DNA of 5,481 nt, taken from the NCBI GenBank assembly GCA_018814745.1, contig JAHIZC010000139.1:1-5481 (forward strand), in the 5' to 3' direction. Positions 1 through 5,372 of the stretch are shown in pieces. A program made the position numbers and the translations under genes. The DNA comes from Candidatus Omnitrophota bacterium (GTDB lineage: Bacteria; Omnitrophota; Gorgyraeia; Gygaellales; Profunditerraquicolaceae). Below the pieces are notes generated by a model, which saw only the letters and a program-made list of their open reading frames with translations, was not told where the DNA came from and did no database searches. Position 1 is the stretch's first letter, and every line of letters begins with the position of its first letter.

Positions 1-97
1 CAAAACTTCTTCCTTTTCTTCCAAGGACTCCGATGTAAGAAGCTTTTTTCGCTCCTGTATTATCCGCTACATCTAATATGCTGCGTATCTGAATCAT
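1..97 (-). CDS. rplN: 50S ribosomal protein L14 (N-terminal part, runs off window)
   Basis: This is the 5' end of rplN. L14 binds 23S rRNA on the large-subunit interface, next to L19 and near the bridge to 16S rRNA. The visible 32 residues begin [20 protein letters not shown], which matches the L14 start (MIQ, then DVADNTGAK) very well. The ATG at 95-97 overlaps the rpsQ TGA in an ATGA, so translation is probably coupled. A good Shine-Dalgarno (AAGGA, 107-111) sits 9 bases upstream inside rpsQ. After the DNTGAK core the sequence reads [12 protein letters not shown], somewhat different from the usual CIKVLGG. The frame stays open to the window edge, so I take this as divergence and not damage. 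The gene order, directly after rpsQ, is the standard S10-spc junction. Confidence 0.95.
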   Translation of the reverse strand, partial: MIQIRSILDVADNTGAKKASYIGVLGRKGRSF

Positions 98-375
98 TCT
101 GTGGTTTCCTTATATTTTAGATGATCGTCCTGGACCTTCTTGACGACATTGACTACTCTAAATCTCTTATCCCTGGAGAGTGGCCTGGTCTCTTCTATCA
201 GTACGGTATCTCCTGTTTTAGCAAGATTCTTTTCGTCGTGAGCTTTGAATTTATTGTATTTCTTGATTGTCTTTTTATATTTAGGATGCTTGCCGATCTG
301 CAGCACTCTCACCACTACCGTCTTTTGCATCTTGTCACTAACCACTACACCGGTAAACTCTTTTTGCTTGCCCAT
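94..375 (-). CDS. rpsQ: 30S ribosomal protein S17
   Basis: S17 is a primary 16S rRNA-binding protein of the small-subunit body, with an OB-fold. The 93-residue product has the family hallmarks: [16 protein letters not shown] at residues 7-22, the [10 protein letters not shown] stretch around 39-48 and [18 protein letters not shown] at about 55-72. The length is normal (about 80-100), with a short charged C-terminal tail. The ATG at 373-375 starts one base after the rpmC stop. Only a weak AGG (382-384) precedes it, six bases away, so coupling to rpmC is likely. The TGA overlaps the rplN ATG. Confidence 0.97.
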   Translation of the reverse strand: MGKQKEFTGVVVSDKMQKTVVVRVLQIGKHPKYKKTIKKYNKFKAHDEKNLAKTGDTVLIEETRPLSRDKRFRVVNVVKKVQDDHLKYKETTE

Positions 376-376
376 T

Positions 377-583
377 TTATACCTGCTTTTTCTCTTTTAG
401 TTCCTGCTCGCGCAAGACCGACTTGATTCGCGCCAAATCTTTCCTGATGATTGAAAACATATGCGGTTTTTCTACTCTACCGCCGTAACGCTGCAGGTTA
501 AGTTTAAAGAGCTCTTGCTTAAGGTTTCGTTGTTTCACAAGCAGCTCTTCTTTAGATAAGTTTCTTATTTTTTCTATCGACAT
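377..583 (-). CDS. rpmC: 50S ribosomal protein L29
   Basis: L29 is a small two-helix coiled-coil protein near the peptide exit, beside L23, and forms part of the docking surface for trigger factor and SRP. The 68 residues show the family pattern: an N-terminal helix [20 protein letters not shown], the linker [15 protein letters not shown], and a second helix [18 protein letters not shown]. The length is typical (60-70). The ATG lies one base after the rplP stop codon. No Shine-Dalgarno is visible upstream, so translation probably depends on ribosomes finishing rplP. Confidence 0.96.
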   Translation of the reverse strand: MSIEKIRNLSKEELLVKQRNLKQELFKLNLQRYGGRVEKPHMFSIIRKDLARIKSVLREQELKEKKQV

Positions 584-584
584 G

Positions 585-1001
585 TTATTTATGAGTACGG
601 GTTATAAATTTTGTTCTAAGAGGAAGCTTATAAGCGGCAAGCCTGAAACACTGTCTGGCGTATTCCTCCGGGATTCCTCCTAATTCAAAAAGAATCTTGC
701 CTCTTTTTACCACTGCTACCCAATGATCGAGATCGCCTTTCCCTTTGCCCATACGGACTTCCGCAGGTTTTTTGGTAATTGATTTATCGGAAAAGATCCT
801 GATCCAAAGCTTTCCGCCCTTATGTAACTGTCTTGCCAGAACCACTCGTACTGCTTCAATCTGAGAATTTTTAATCCATCCGTTCTCCATCGTCTTTAAG
901 CCGAATTCACCGAAAGCCAGCGTATAACCTGTAGTCGCCAAGCCCCGCTTGTTTCCTTTTTGCAGTTTACGATATTTTACTCTTCTGGGCATCAATAACA
1001 T
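585..1001 (-). CDS. rplP: 50S ribosomal protein L16
   Basis: L16 sits at the base of the central protuberance by the A-site tRNA elbow and is needed late in large-subunit assembly. The 138-residue protein has the bacterial L16 core: PRRVKYRKLQKGNKRG near the N-terminus, FGEFGLKTMENGWI at 30-43, the signature KPAEVRMGKGKGDLDHW at about 78-93 and the C-terminal AAYKLPLRTKF. An in-frame second ATG at 990-992 would give a product starting MPRR. I chose the ATG at 999-1001 because the strong AAGGAG (1012-1017) is 10 bases from it but 19 from the second ATG. Confidence 0.97.
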   Translation of the reverse strand: MLLMPRRVKYRKLQKGNKRGLATTGYTLAFGEFGLKTMENGWIKNSQIEAVRVVLARQLHKGGKLWIRIFSDKSITKKPAEVRMGKGKGDLDHWVAVVKRGKILFELGGIPEEYARQCFRLAAYKLPLRTKFITRTHK

Positions 1002-1010
1002 AAGAATGTT

Positions 1011-1017
1011 TCTCCTT
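1011..1017 (-). promoter_or_regulatory. Shine-Dalgarno of rplP
   Basis: On the minus strand the sequence reads AAGGAGA, the best ribosome-binding site in the window. It overlaps the rpsC stop codon (TAAGGAG) and lies 10 bases before the rplP ATG at 999-1001, which decides that start over the ATG nine bases further in. Confidence 0.85.
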
Positions 1018-1735
1018 AAAAGTTAACCCTTTTATTCTCTTTTCTTACTCCGGGCGGAAGTTTTTCATTGTTGCCAGTATCCGCTTGGGGTATATGAGAA
1101 CCTCTTTTAGTAAGTATGTCTCCCTTATAAATCCAGACTTTAACACCGATTAAGCCATAGGTTGTTAATGCTTCGGCAAAACCGTAATCTATATCCGCAC
1201 GAAAAGTCTGCAGTGGAACCTTGCCTTCTTTATACATCTCTGTGCGGGACATCTCTGCTCCGTTTAACCTACCGGAACAAGTAATCCTGATTCCCTGGAC
1301 TCCTGCATTCATCGATTGCGACATAGCCCTTTTTACCGCACGCCTGAAAGCTACTCTTCTTTCTAATTGAAATGCAATATTCTCCGCTACTAGCTGGCCG
1401 TCCTGGGCCGGGTTCTTTATTTCCTCGATATCTATGGAGATCTCATTCTTGACCAGGCTATCTAATTCTTCCCGCAGGCGATCGATATCAGCTCCTCTTC
1501 GGCCAATGATAATTCCCGGCCTGGCTGATGAGATACGAATCTTTAATCTAGCGGCCAGCCTTTCAATCACTATCTTAGAAACAGCCGCCTGCTTAAATCT
1601 CTTCTTAATAAACTTCCTGATTTTATAATCTTCCTCAACAAATTTAGCGTAATCTTTTCCTTCGGCATACCAACGACTATGCCAATTTCTCATAAAACCT
1701 ACTCTCAGAATAAACGGGTGAACTTTTTGTCCCAT
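1016..1735 (-). CDS. rpsC: 30S ribosomal protein S3
   Basis: S3 lies on the head of the small subunit at the mRNA entry channel, where with S4 and S5 it contributes to mRNA unwinding. The 239-residue product starts MGQKVHPFILRVG, the usual S3 N-terminus. A type II KH domain is visible, with its nucleic-acid-binding loop PGIIIGRRGADI at residues 73-84. The C-terminal S3 domain follows, with CSGRLNGAEMSRTE at about 143-157 and TTYGLIGVKVWIYKGD at about 181-196. It ends in a basic tail. The length is within the family range (210-240). The ATG at 1733-1735 follows the rplV stop by eight bases, and AAGG at 1747-1750 overlapping that stop serves as the Shine-Dalgarno. Confidence 0.98.
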   Translation of the reverse strand: MGQKVHPFILRVGFMRNWHSRWYAEGKDYAKFVEEDYKIRKFIKKRFKQAAVSKIVIERLAARLKIRISSARPGIIIGRRGADIDRLREELDSLVKNEISIDIEEIKNPAQDGQLVAENIAFQLERRVAFRRAVKRAMSQSMNAGVQGIRITCSGRLNGAEMSRTEMYKEGKVPLQTFRADIDYGFAEALTTYGLIGVKVWIYKGDILTKRGSHIPQADTGNNEKLPPGVRKENKRVNF

Positions 1736-1743
1736 AATTTAGC

Positions 1744-2076
1744 CTACCTTTTTAAATCTAATTCGATTTTTATGTGAGATGTTTTCTTGAGTATAGGTGC
1801 TGCCTTACCGAAGGCAACTGCCTTGAATCTTTTCCAGCTTGGACCCTGGTTACAGACTATTTTAGATATATATAGTTGCTCGATATTAAAGCCTTTTACT
1901 TTTGCGTTCGCGACCGCTGAATTTAGTATTTTAATCAAAGATTCCTTCGCGCGCTTATTAGAAGCGAGAAGTATGCTTTGGGCTTTTCCTACGTCCTGAC
2001 TGCGGATTAATCCGATAGTCTGTCTTACTTTTGTCGGTGAAATTCTTAAAAATTTTCCTTGTGCTTTGGCGATCAT
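1744..2076 (-). CDS. rplV: 50S ribosomal protein L22
   Basis: L22 spans all 23S rRNA domains, and its long beta-hairpin lines the peptide exit tunnel beside L4. The 110-residue length is normal. The globular part is clear: RISPTKVRQTIGLIRSQDVG at 11-30, then KESLIKILNSAVANAKV at 44-60. The hairpin covers roughly 78-102, from GPSWKRF to ILKKTSHI. The hairpin tip reads KAVAFGKAAP where most bacteria have a PRA-x-GRA arrangement, so the tip arginine is replaced. The KKTSHI end and the reading frame are intact, so the protein is very probably functional. The ATG at 2074-2076 has GAGG at 2087-2090, 10 bases upstream. Confidence 0.97.
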   Translation of the reverse strand: MIAKAQGKFLRISPTKVRQTIGLIRSQDVGKAQSILLASNKRAKESLIKILNSAVANAKVKGFNIEQLYISKIVCNQGPSWKRFKAVAFGKAAPILKKTSHIKIELDLKR

Positions 2077-2078
2077 TA

Positions 2079-2099
2079 ACTTATGTCCTCACTTATGTC
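2079..2099 (-). repeat. 12-base tandem repeat at the rpsS/rplV junction
   Basis: ACTTATGTC occurs twice on the plus strand (2079-2087 and 2091-2099), 12 bases apart. The pair spans the rpsS stop codon and the spacer before rplV and contains the rplV Shine-Dalgarno (GTGAGG, 2087-2092). The decamer TCACTTATGT (2089-2098) recurs inside the right arm of the palindromic element, at 3411-3420. Confidence 0.6.
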
Positions 2100-2380
2100 T
2101 TAGTCGGCGCTTTTCTTGCCTTTACGCCACCATGTTTTCTGAATATGCGGCTCGGGGCAAACTCGCCGAGTTTATGGCCTACCATGTTCTCTGTGACAAA
2201 TACCGGGATGTGTTTTTTTCCGTCGTGCACTGCAAAAGTCAACCCTACGAATTCAGGTATAACAGTAGATCTTCTTGACCAGGTTTTGATAGCCTGACGC
2301 AGTCCCTGTCCACGTAACTTTCCGACTTTCTTTAATAACTTCGCATCGACAAACGGTCCTTTTTTTACTGAGCGTGGCAT
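2093..2380 (-). CDS. rpsS: 30S ribosomal protein S19
   Basis: S19 binds the head of 16S rRNA with S13 and contacts the large subunit and A-site region. The 95-residue product shows the full family pattern: [18 protein letters not shown] at 2-19, [16 protein letters not shown] at about 31-46, then the signature [20 protein letters not shown] at 57-76 and a basic tail. The length is standard (about 92-95). The ATG at 2378-2380 follows the rplB stop by five bases, with AAGGA at 2391-2395 as its Shine-Dalgarno, 10 bases away. Its stop codon lies within the tandem repeat that leads into rplV. Confidence 0.98.
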   Translation of the reverse strand: MPRSVKKGPFVDAKLLKKVGKLRGQGLRQAIKTWSRRSTVIPEFVGLTFAVHDGKKHIPVFVTENMVGHKLGEFAPSRIFRKHGGVKARKAPTKT

Positions 2381-2385
2381 TTTTA

Positions 2386-3219
2386 TTATTTCCTTCTTTT
2401 AACGATAAATTTGTCAGAATACTTTATTTTTTTTCTTGTTTTATATCCTTTTGTGGGTTTTCCCCATGGTGTTACCGGGTGTGGATTTCCCTGTCCGGAT
2501 TTTCCTTCGCCTCCGCCGTGAGGGTGGTCTACGGGATTCATTGCCACACCTCTGACTGACGGCCTGATTCCCATCCAGCGGCTTCTACCGGCTTTACCTA
2601 CACTTATTGCATCGTGCTCAATGTTGCCTACCTGGCCGATGGTTGCATGGCAGTTGAGACTGACTAATCTTACTTCTCCGGAAGGGAGCCTGATGTGGCC
2701 AAATCCGCCCTCTTTTGCCATAATCTGAGCGCTGGTACCTGCGCCTCGCACGATCTGAGCGCCTCGCCCTCTAGTCAATTCTAGATTATGTATCAATGTT
2801 CCGGAAGGGATGTATCTTAAAAGAAGGCAATTACCGGTTTTGATCTCGGCTTCCTTCTGATTAGAGGAGATAATTGTATCTCCGACGCTTAATCCGATAG
2901 GGCTGATGATGTAACTTTTTGTCTTGTCCGGATATTCAAGCAGGGCTATTCTTGCCGAGCGGTTAGGGTCGTATTCGATAGCAATCACTTTGGCGGGAAC
3001 TTCGAATTGATTCCGTTTGAAATCAATTATGCGCAACATCCGTTTATGTCCGCCGCCGCGATGACGAACGGTGATCCGGCCGTAGACATTCCTGCCCCCA
3101 GTCTTCTTAAGCGGCAGGATTAATGATTTCTCAGGCTTGTTCTTAGTAATCTCCGAGAAATCAGAGCCAGTCATCCAGCGTCTGCCTGCAGTTACTGGTT
3201 TGAATTTTTTTATGCCCAT
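2386..3219 (-). CDS. rplB: 50S ribosomal protein L2
   Basis: L2 is a core 23S rRNA-binding protein close to the peptidyl-transferase centre and is required for subunit joining. From the ATG at 3217-3219 it is 277 residues, the usual length, and starts [14 protein letters not shown] as in most bacteria. The N-terminal OB-fold includes [15 protein letters not shown] at about 46-60. The C-terminal SH3-like part includes [18 protein letters not shown] at about 227-244, with the conserved histidine of the PVDHPHGG loop. An in-frame ATG at 3232-3234 would add five residues (MRSFN), but these are not family-like and that ATG lies in a hairpin stem. Neither start has a recognisable Shine-Dalgarno. 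The palindromic element directly upstream separates it from rplW. Confidence 0.97.
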   Translation of the reverse strand: MGIKKFKPVTAGRRWMTGSDFSEITKNKPEKSLILPLKKTGGRNVYGRITVRHRGGGHKRMLRIIDFKRNQFEVPAKVIAIEYDPNRSARIALLEYPDKTKSYIISPIGLSVGDTIISSNQKEAEIKTGNCLLLRYIPSGTLIHNLELTRGRGAQIVRGAGTSAQIMAKEGGFGHIRLPSGEVRLVSLNCHATIGQVGNIEHDAISVGKAGRSRWMGIRPSVRGVAMNPVDHPHGGGEGKSGQGNPHPVTPWGKPTKGYKTRKKIKYSDKFIVKRRK

Positions 3220-3232
3220 GTTAAATGAGCGC

Positions 3233-3268
3233 ATAACTTACGGCAACACATGCTGCAACGTAAGTTAT
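3233..3268. repeat. hairpin at the rplB end of the palindromic element
   Basis: ATAACTTACG (3233-3242) and CGTAAGTTAT (3259-3268) form a perfect 10-bp stem with a 16-base loop. On the transcript this hairpin stands 13 bases before the rplB start, and it contains the alternative in-frame ATG at 3232-3234 at its edge. Its stem core AACTTACG/CGTAAGTT is shared with the hairpin at the other end of the element. Confidence 0.75.
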
Positions 3269-3430
3269 TTGCGCGAATTAAACCCCCCCACCACTTTTTG
3301 AAAATATGCTTGATATTAACCATCGGTATTACTATCCTCGCCACACCTTTTTCATATACTCTACTTCTGTTCAAAAGTGGTGGGGGGTAAGTTCAGTCAT
3401 AAACTTACGTTCACTTATGTTCCGTAAGTT
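3235..3430. repeat. 196-bp imperfect palindromic element between rplW and rplB (MITE-like)
   Basis: Three collinear inverted blocks make the whole interval one long imperfect palindrome. The outer block is AACTTACGG (3235-3243) against CCGTAAGTT (3422-3430). The middle is AACGTAAGTT (3257-3266) against AACTTACGTT (3402-3411). The inner is CCCCCCACCACTTTT (3284-3298), extended by GAA (3300-3302) after one extra T, against 3370-3387. The block spacings in the two arms are similar (13 and 17 bases against 10 and 14). The 67-base centre (3303-3369) holds a short extra pairing (3304-3308 with 3353-3357) and no credible gene. The palindrome is seen directly. That it is a non-autonomous mobile element is inference from arms, size and position in a normally gap-free operon. 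No clear target-site duplication is visible; TA lies near both edges but not symmetrically. A conserved regulatory RNA is the main alternative. Confidence 0.7.
3284..3387. repeat. inner inverted repeat with C6/G6 ends and 67-base loop
   Basis: CCCCCCACCACTTTT at 3284-3298 matches the reverse complement of 3373-3387 perfectly over 15 bases. Three more pairs follow across a one-base bulge. This is the strongest pairing in the element. On the transcript the 3' arm ends in seven G followed by TTTAATT, which is too poor in U for a convincing intrinsic terminator. Confidence 0.85.
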
Positions 3431-3432
3431 TA
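3400..3432. repeat. hairpin at the rplW end of the palindromic element
   Basis: TAAACTTACG (3400-3409) and CGTAAGTTTA (3423-3432) form a perfect 10-bp stem with a 13-base loop. On the minus strand the stem begins with the TAA stop codon of rplW itself, so terminating ribosomes would cover it. Confidence 0.75.
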
Positions 3433-3708
3433 GGCTTCACTTATCTTCTCGCCTTTTTTCAATGTTACGACCGCCTTTTTAAAATCCGGCGTCCTACCCT
3501 GCTGATGCCTTACTCTTTTTAGTTTTCCTTGGGAAATAAAGGTATTCACATCGCTTACCTTTACTTTATAGACTTCTTCAACAGCGTGCTTGATCTGCTG
3601 CTTATTGGCGCAGTTATTTACCAGGAATAAATACTTACCCTTAGGTTCCTGTAGGGTTGATTTTTCTGTACGGATAATTGCCTTGATTATATCGTAACTA
3701 CTAATCAT
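3430..3708 (-). CDS. rplW: 50S ribosomal protein L23
   Basis: L23 sits at the rim of the peptide exit tunnel and is the main docking point for trigger factor and SRP. The 92 residues fit the family (about 90-100): YDIIKAIIRTEKS at 5-17, NKQQIKHAVEEVYKVKVSDV at 35-54, and the extended loop GKLKRVRHQQGRTPDFKKAV at 61-80. The ATG at 3706-3708 overlaps the rplD TGA by four bases (ATGA), which suggests translational coupling. There is no good Shine-Dalgarno. The stop codon falls at the boundary of the palindromic element, so the last residues (EKISEA) may have been reshaped by the insertion. Confidence 0.97.
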   Translation of the reverse strand: MISSYDIIKAIIRTEKSTLQEPKGKYLFLVNNCANKQQIKHAVEEVYKVKVSDVNTFISQGKLKRVRHQQGRTPDFKKAVVTLKKGEKISEA

Positions 3709-4367
3709 CTTTTTAATCGTTTAGTAATTTGACTCAGCGCTTCTTTAGTTATTACCAGCCTTTGAGCAGAGAGTACATCGTAGGCGTGCACGTCGCCCGC
3801 CAACTCTAAATTTAAAAAGTCAATATTACGTAGAGCAAGTTTTATGTTGTTATCTGATTTTGCCAGTAAAATTAAAAGTTTGACTGCTTTTTTCTTCTTT
3901 TTTTCGTTCGATAACTGGAAGAGCCGATGAGAAAATATCTTTGCTGCTGCTTTTGCCTTATGGTTCTCTAATTTGAAATCATCGAGTATGACAAAATTCT
4001 TCTCTATAACTTTGGCATTCAGGCTCGATTTAAGCGCTGCATTCTTAATCTGCTTCGGTATTCTAGTAGAGAAATCTCTTGGTACCGGCCCGAAGGTGAC
4101 ACCTCCGCCGCGCCATAGAGGCGAACGTATAGAACCTACCCTGGCTCTTCCGGTTCCCTTTTGCCTCCAGGGTTTTTTCCCTCCGCCGGAAACCTCTCCC
4201 CTGGTTTTAACACAAGCCAGGCCTAGTCTCTGATTAGACCGGTATGCTACTATAGCTTGATGCAAGACAGCAGGATTAATCTTGCCGTCAAAGACATCTT
4301 TATCGAGCTTGATCGACTCGATCTCTTTTCCTTCGCTGTTATATATAGGTAAAGCAATTGCTTCCAT
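3705..4367 (-). CDS. rplD: 50S ribosomal protein L4
   Basis: L4 is an assembly-initiating 23S rRNA-binding protein whose extended loop lines the exit tunnel at the constriction with L22. In E. coli it also represses its own operon. The tunnel loop is clear: KTRGEVSGGGKKPWRQKGTG at 54-73, followed by RARVGSIRSPLWRGGG. The globular part follows and ends ITKRLKR. At 220 residues it is slightly longer than the usual 200-210, and a lysine-rich stretch (NEKKKKK, 154-160) accounts for part of the difference. The ATG at 4365-4367 is four bases after the rplC stop, and only a weak purine-rich GAAAGAA precedes it. Its TGA overlaps the rplW ATG. Confidence 0.97.
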   Translation of the reverse strand: MEAIALPIYNSEGKEIESIKLDKDVFDGKINPAVLHQAIVAYRSNQRLGLACVKTRGEVSGGGKKPWRQKGTGRARVGSIRSPLWRGGGVTFGPVPRDFSTRIPKQIKNAALKSSLNAKVIEKNFVILDDFKLENHKAKAAAKIFSHRLFQLSNEKKKKKAVKLLILLAKSDNNIKLALRNIDFLNLELAGDVHAYDVLSAQRLVITKEALSQITKRLKR

Positions 4368-4371
4368 TTAA

Positions 4372-5007
4372 CTATTCTTTCTTCTCAATTACTTGCGGGG
4401 CTTTCTTCTTTGCTGTTCTGATTACCAGGTAGCTATTCTTATGGCCCGGAACAGCGCCTTTAACCAACATTAAATTATTTTGCGCATCAACACTTACGAC
4501 CCGCAGGTTCTGCAAGGTTACTCTCTGGCTGCCCATATGTCCCGGTAGATTCTGTCCTTTTAAGACCCTGCTGGGTGATGCACTTGAACCGATAGAACCA
4601 ACGCGCCTATGAGACATTGAACCATGGCTCTGCGGTCCGCCACTCCAATTCCAGCGTTTCATTCCACCCTGGAATCCTTTTCCGATAGAGACACCGGTGA
4701 TATCAACAAAATCCCCGGATTTAAAGAGATCCACCTTCATTTCGTCTCCGACCTTATACTCTTTGCTGGTATCCCTGGGGATTTCTTTTATCACTTTACG
4801 GGGAGTAACTTTTATTTTCTTAAAAAAACCTAATATAGGTTTTTTAACACGTTTTTCATTTAGCAGTTCAAACCCTATCTGGATACTTTTTTCCTTGATT
4901 CCCAGTACCGGGCAGGGGCCAATTTCAATAGCAGTGACACTAAGCAGTTCGCCTTTTTCCGTAAAGGATTGGGTCATCCCTATTTTTTTACCTATCAATG
5001 CAACCAT
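4372..5007 (-). CDS. rplC: 50S ribosomal protein L3
   Basis: L3 binds near the 3' end of 23S rRNA early in assembly and sends an extension toward the peptidyl-transferase centre. The 211-residue product begins MVALIGKKIGMTQSF, the family N-terminus. It has VSIGKGFQGGMKRW at about 106-119, then the extension SHGSMSHRRVGSIGSSASPS at 127-146 and GHMGSQRVTLQNL at about 156-168. The extension has SSAS where E. coli has a glutamine that PrmB methylates, as in many non-proteobacteria. The ATG at 5005-5007 is one base after the rpsJ stop, with GGAG at 5018-5021, 10 bases upstream. Confidence 0.98.
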   Translation of the reverse strand: MVALIGKKIGMTQSFTEKGELLSVTAIEIGPCPVLGIKEKSIQIGFELLNEKRVKKPILGFFKKIKVTPRKVIKEIPRDTSKEYKVGDEMKVDLFKSGDFVDITGVSIGKGFQGGMKRWNWSGGPQSHGSMSHRRVGSIGSSASPSRVLKGQNLPGHMGSQRVTLQNLRVVSVDAQNNLMLVKGAVPGHKNSYLVIRTAKKKAPQVIEKKE

Positions 5008-5008
5008 C

Positions 5009-5308
5009 TTATTTTATCTCCACGTAAACTCCAGCCGGCAGATTCAATTTTCTCAATGAATCGATCGTTTTAGCCGTAGGCTCATATATATCAATCAGCC
5101 GTTTATGGGTTGAAAGATCAAACTGCTCGCGGGACTTTTTATCAATTACCGGAGAACGCAGCACGGTATAAAGCTCGCGTTTTGTAGGCAACGGTACAGG
5201 ACCGGATAATTTAGCACCGGTGCGTTTAACCGTATCTACGATTTCAGCTACCGCCTGATCTAAGAGACGATGATCGTAAGCTTTTAATTTTATTCGAATC
5301 TTTTGCAT
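5009..5308 (-). CDS. rpsJ: 30S ribosomal protein S10
   Basis: S10 is part of the 30S head with S3 and S14; in E. coli it also serves as NusE in transcription antitermination. From the ATG at 5306-5308 it is 99 residues, close to the usual 101-105. It starts [20 protein letters not shown] and carries the signature [15 protein letters not shown] at 31-45 and [13 protein letters not shown] at 66-78. An in-frame TTG at 5318-5320 would add four non-family residues, so I prefer the ATG. No Shine-Dalgarno is visible in the AT-rich leader. It is the first gene of the S10 cluster and follows tuf by 64 bases, which contain a strong hairpin. Confidence 0.97.
   Translation of the reverse strand: MQKIRIKLKAYDHRLLDQAVAEIVDTVKRTGAKLSGPVPLPTKRELYTVLRSPVIDKKSREQFDLSTHKRLIDIYEPTAKTIDSLRKLNLPAGVYVEIK
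5018..5021 (-). promoter_or_regulatory. Shine-Dalgarno of rplC
   Basis: GGAG on the minus strand lies inside the last codons of rpsJ, 10 bases before the rplC ATG. It supports that start and links translation of the two genes. Confidence 0.7.
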
Positions 5309-5330
5309 TTTATTATTCAATTTGAGTCCG

Positions 5331-5359
5331 GTTTACAGCGCCGAGCCGGCGCTGTAAAC
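5331..5359 (-). other. perfect 13-bp hairpin between tuf and rpsJ
   Basis: GTTTACAGCGCCG (5331-5343) and CGGCGCTGTAAAC (5347-5359) pair perfectly around a three-base loop. It lies 13 bases after the tuf stop and 22 bases before the rpsJ ATG. No run of T follows on either strand, so it is not a standard intrinsic terminator. It may protect the tuf 3' end, serve as an RNA processing site or act as an attenuator in the rpsJ leader. Which of these applies cannot be told from the sequence. Confidence 0.8.
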
Positions 5360-5372
5360 ATGATAATCCAAC

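Noticed and set aside
2031..2297. Plus-strand open frames opposite rpsS and rplV, and similar ones opposite rplW-rplD, rplC, rpsC and rpsQ
   Set aside because: They lie antisense to strongly conserved ribosomal protein genes, show no family features, and are shadows of the real coding strand.
3332..3355. Seven-codon minus-strand mini-ORF (MKKVWRG) in the centre of the palindromic element
   Set aside because: It has no convincing ribosome-binding site, is very short, and ORFs of this length are expected by chance.
3303..3369. Internal promoter for rplB in the centre of the element
   Set aside because: TTGAAC and TATATG-like hexamers are present, but with only about 10 bases between them; no pair with normal spacing was found.
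3284..3387. Intrinsic terminator for the upstream half of the operon
   Set aside because: The loop is 67 bases long and the downstream tract is only TTTAATT. Strong termination here would also silence eight essential downstream genes.
3371..3400. Nine-codon minus-strand mini-ORF (MTELTPHHF) running through the right arm of the element
   Set aside because: It lies inside the inverted repeat without a Shine-Dalgarno; its sequence is dictated by the repeat.
4566..4600. Loss of the PrmB-methylated glutamine in L3
   Set aside because: The glutamine is absent, but this is common outside proteobacteria, so it is not unusual.
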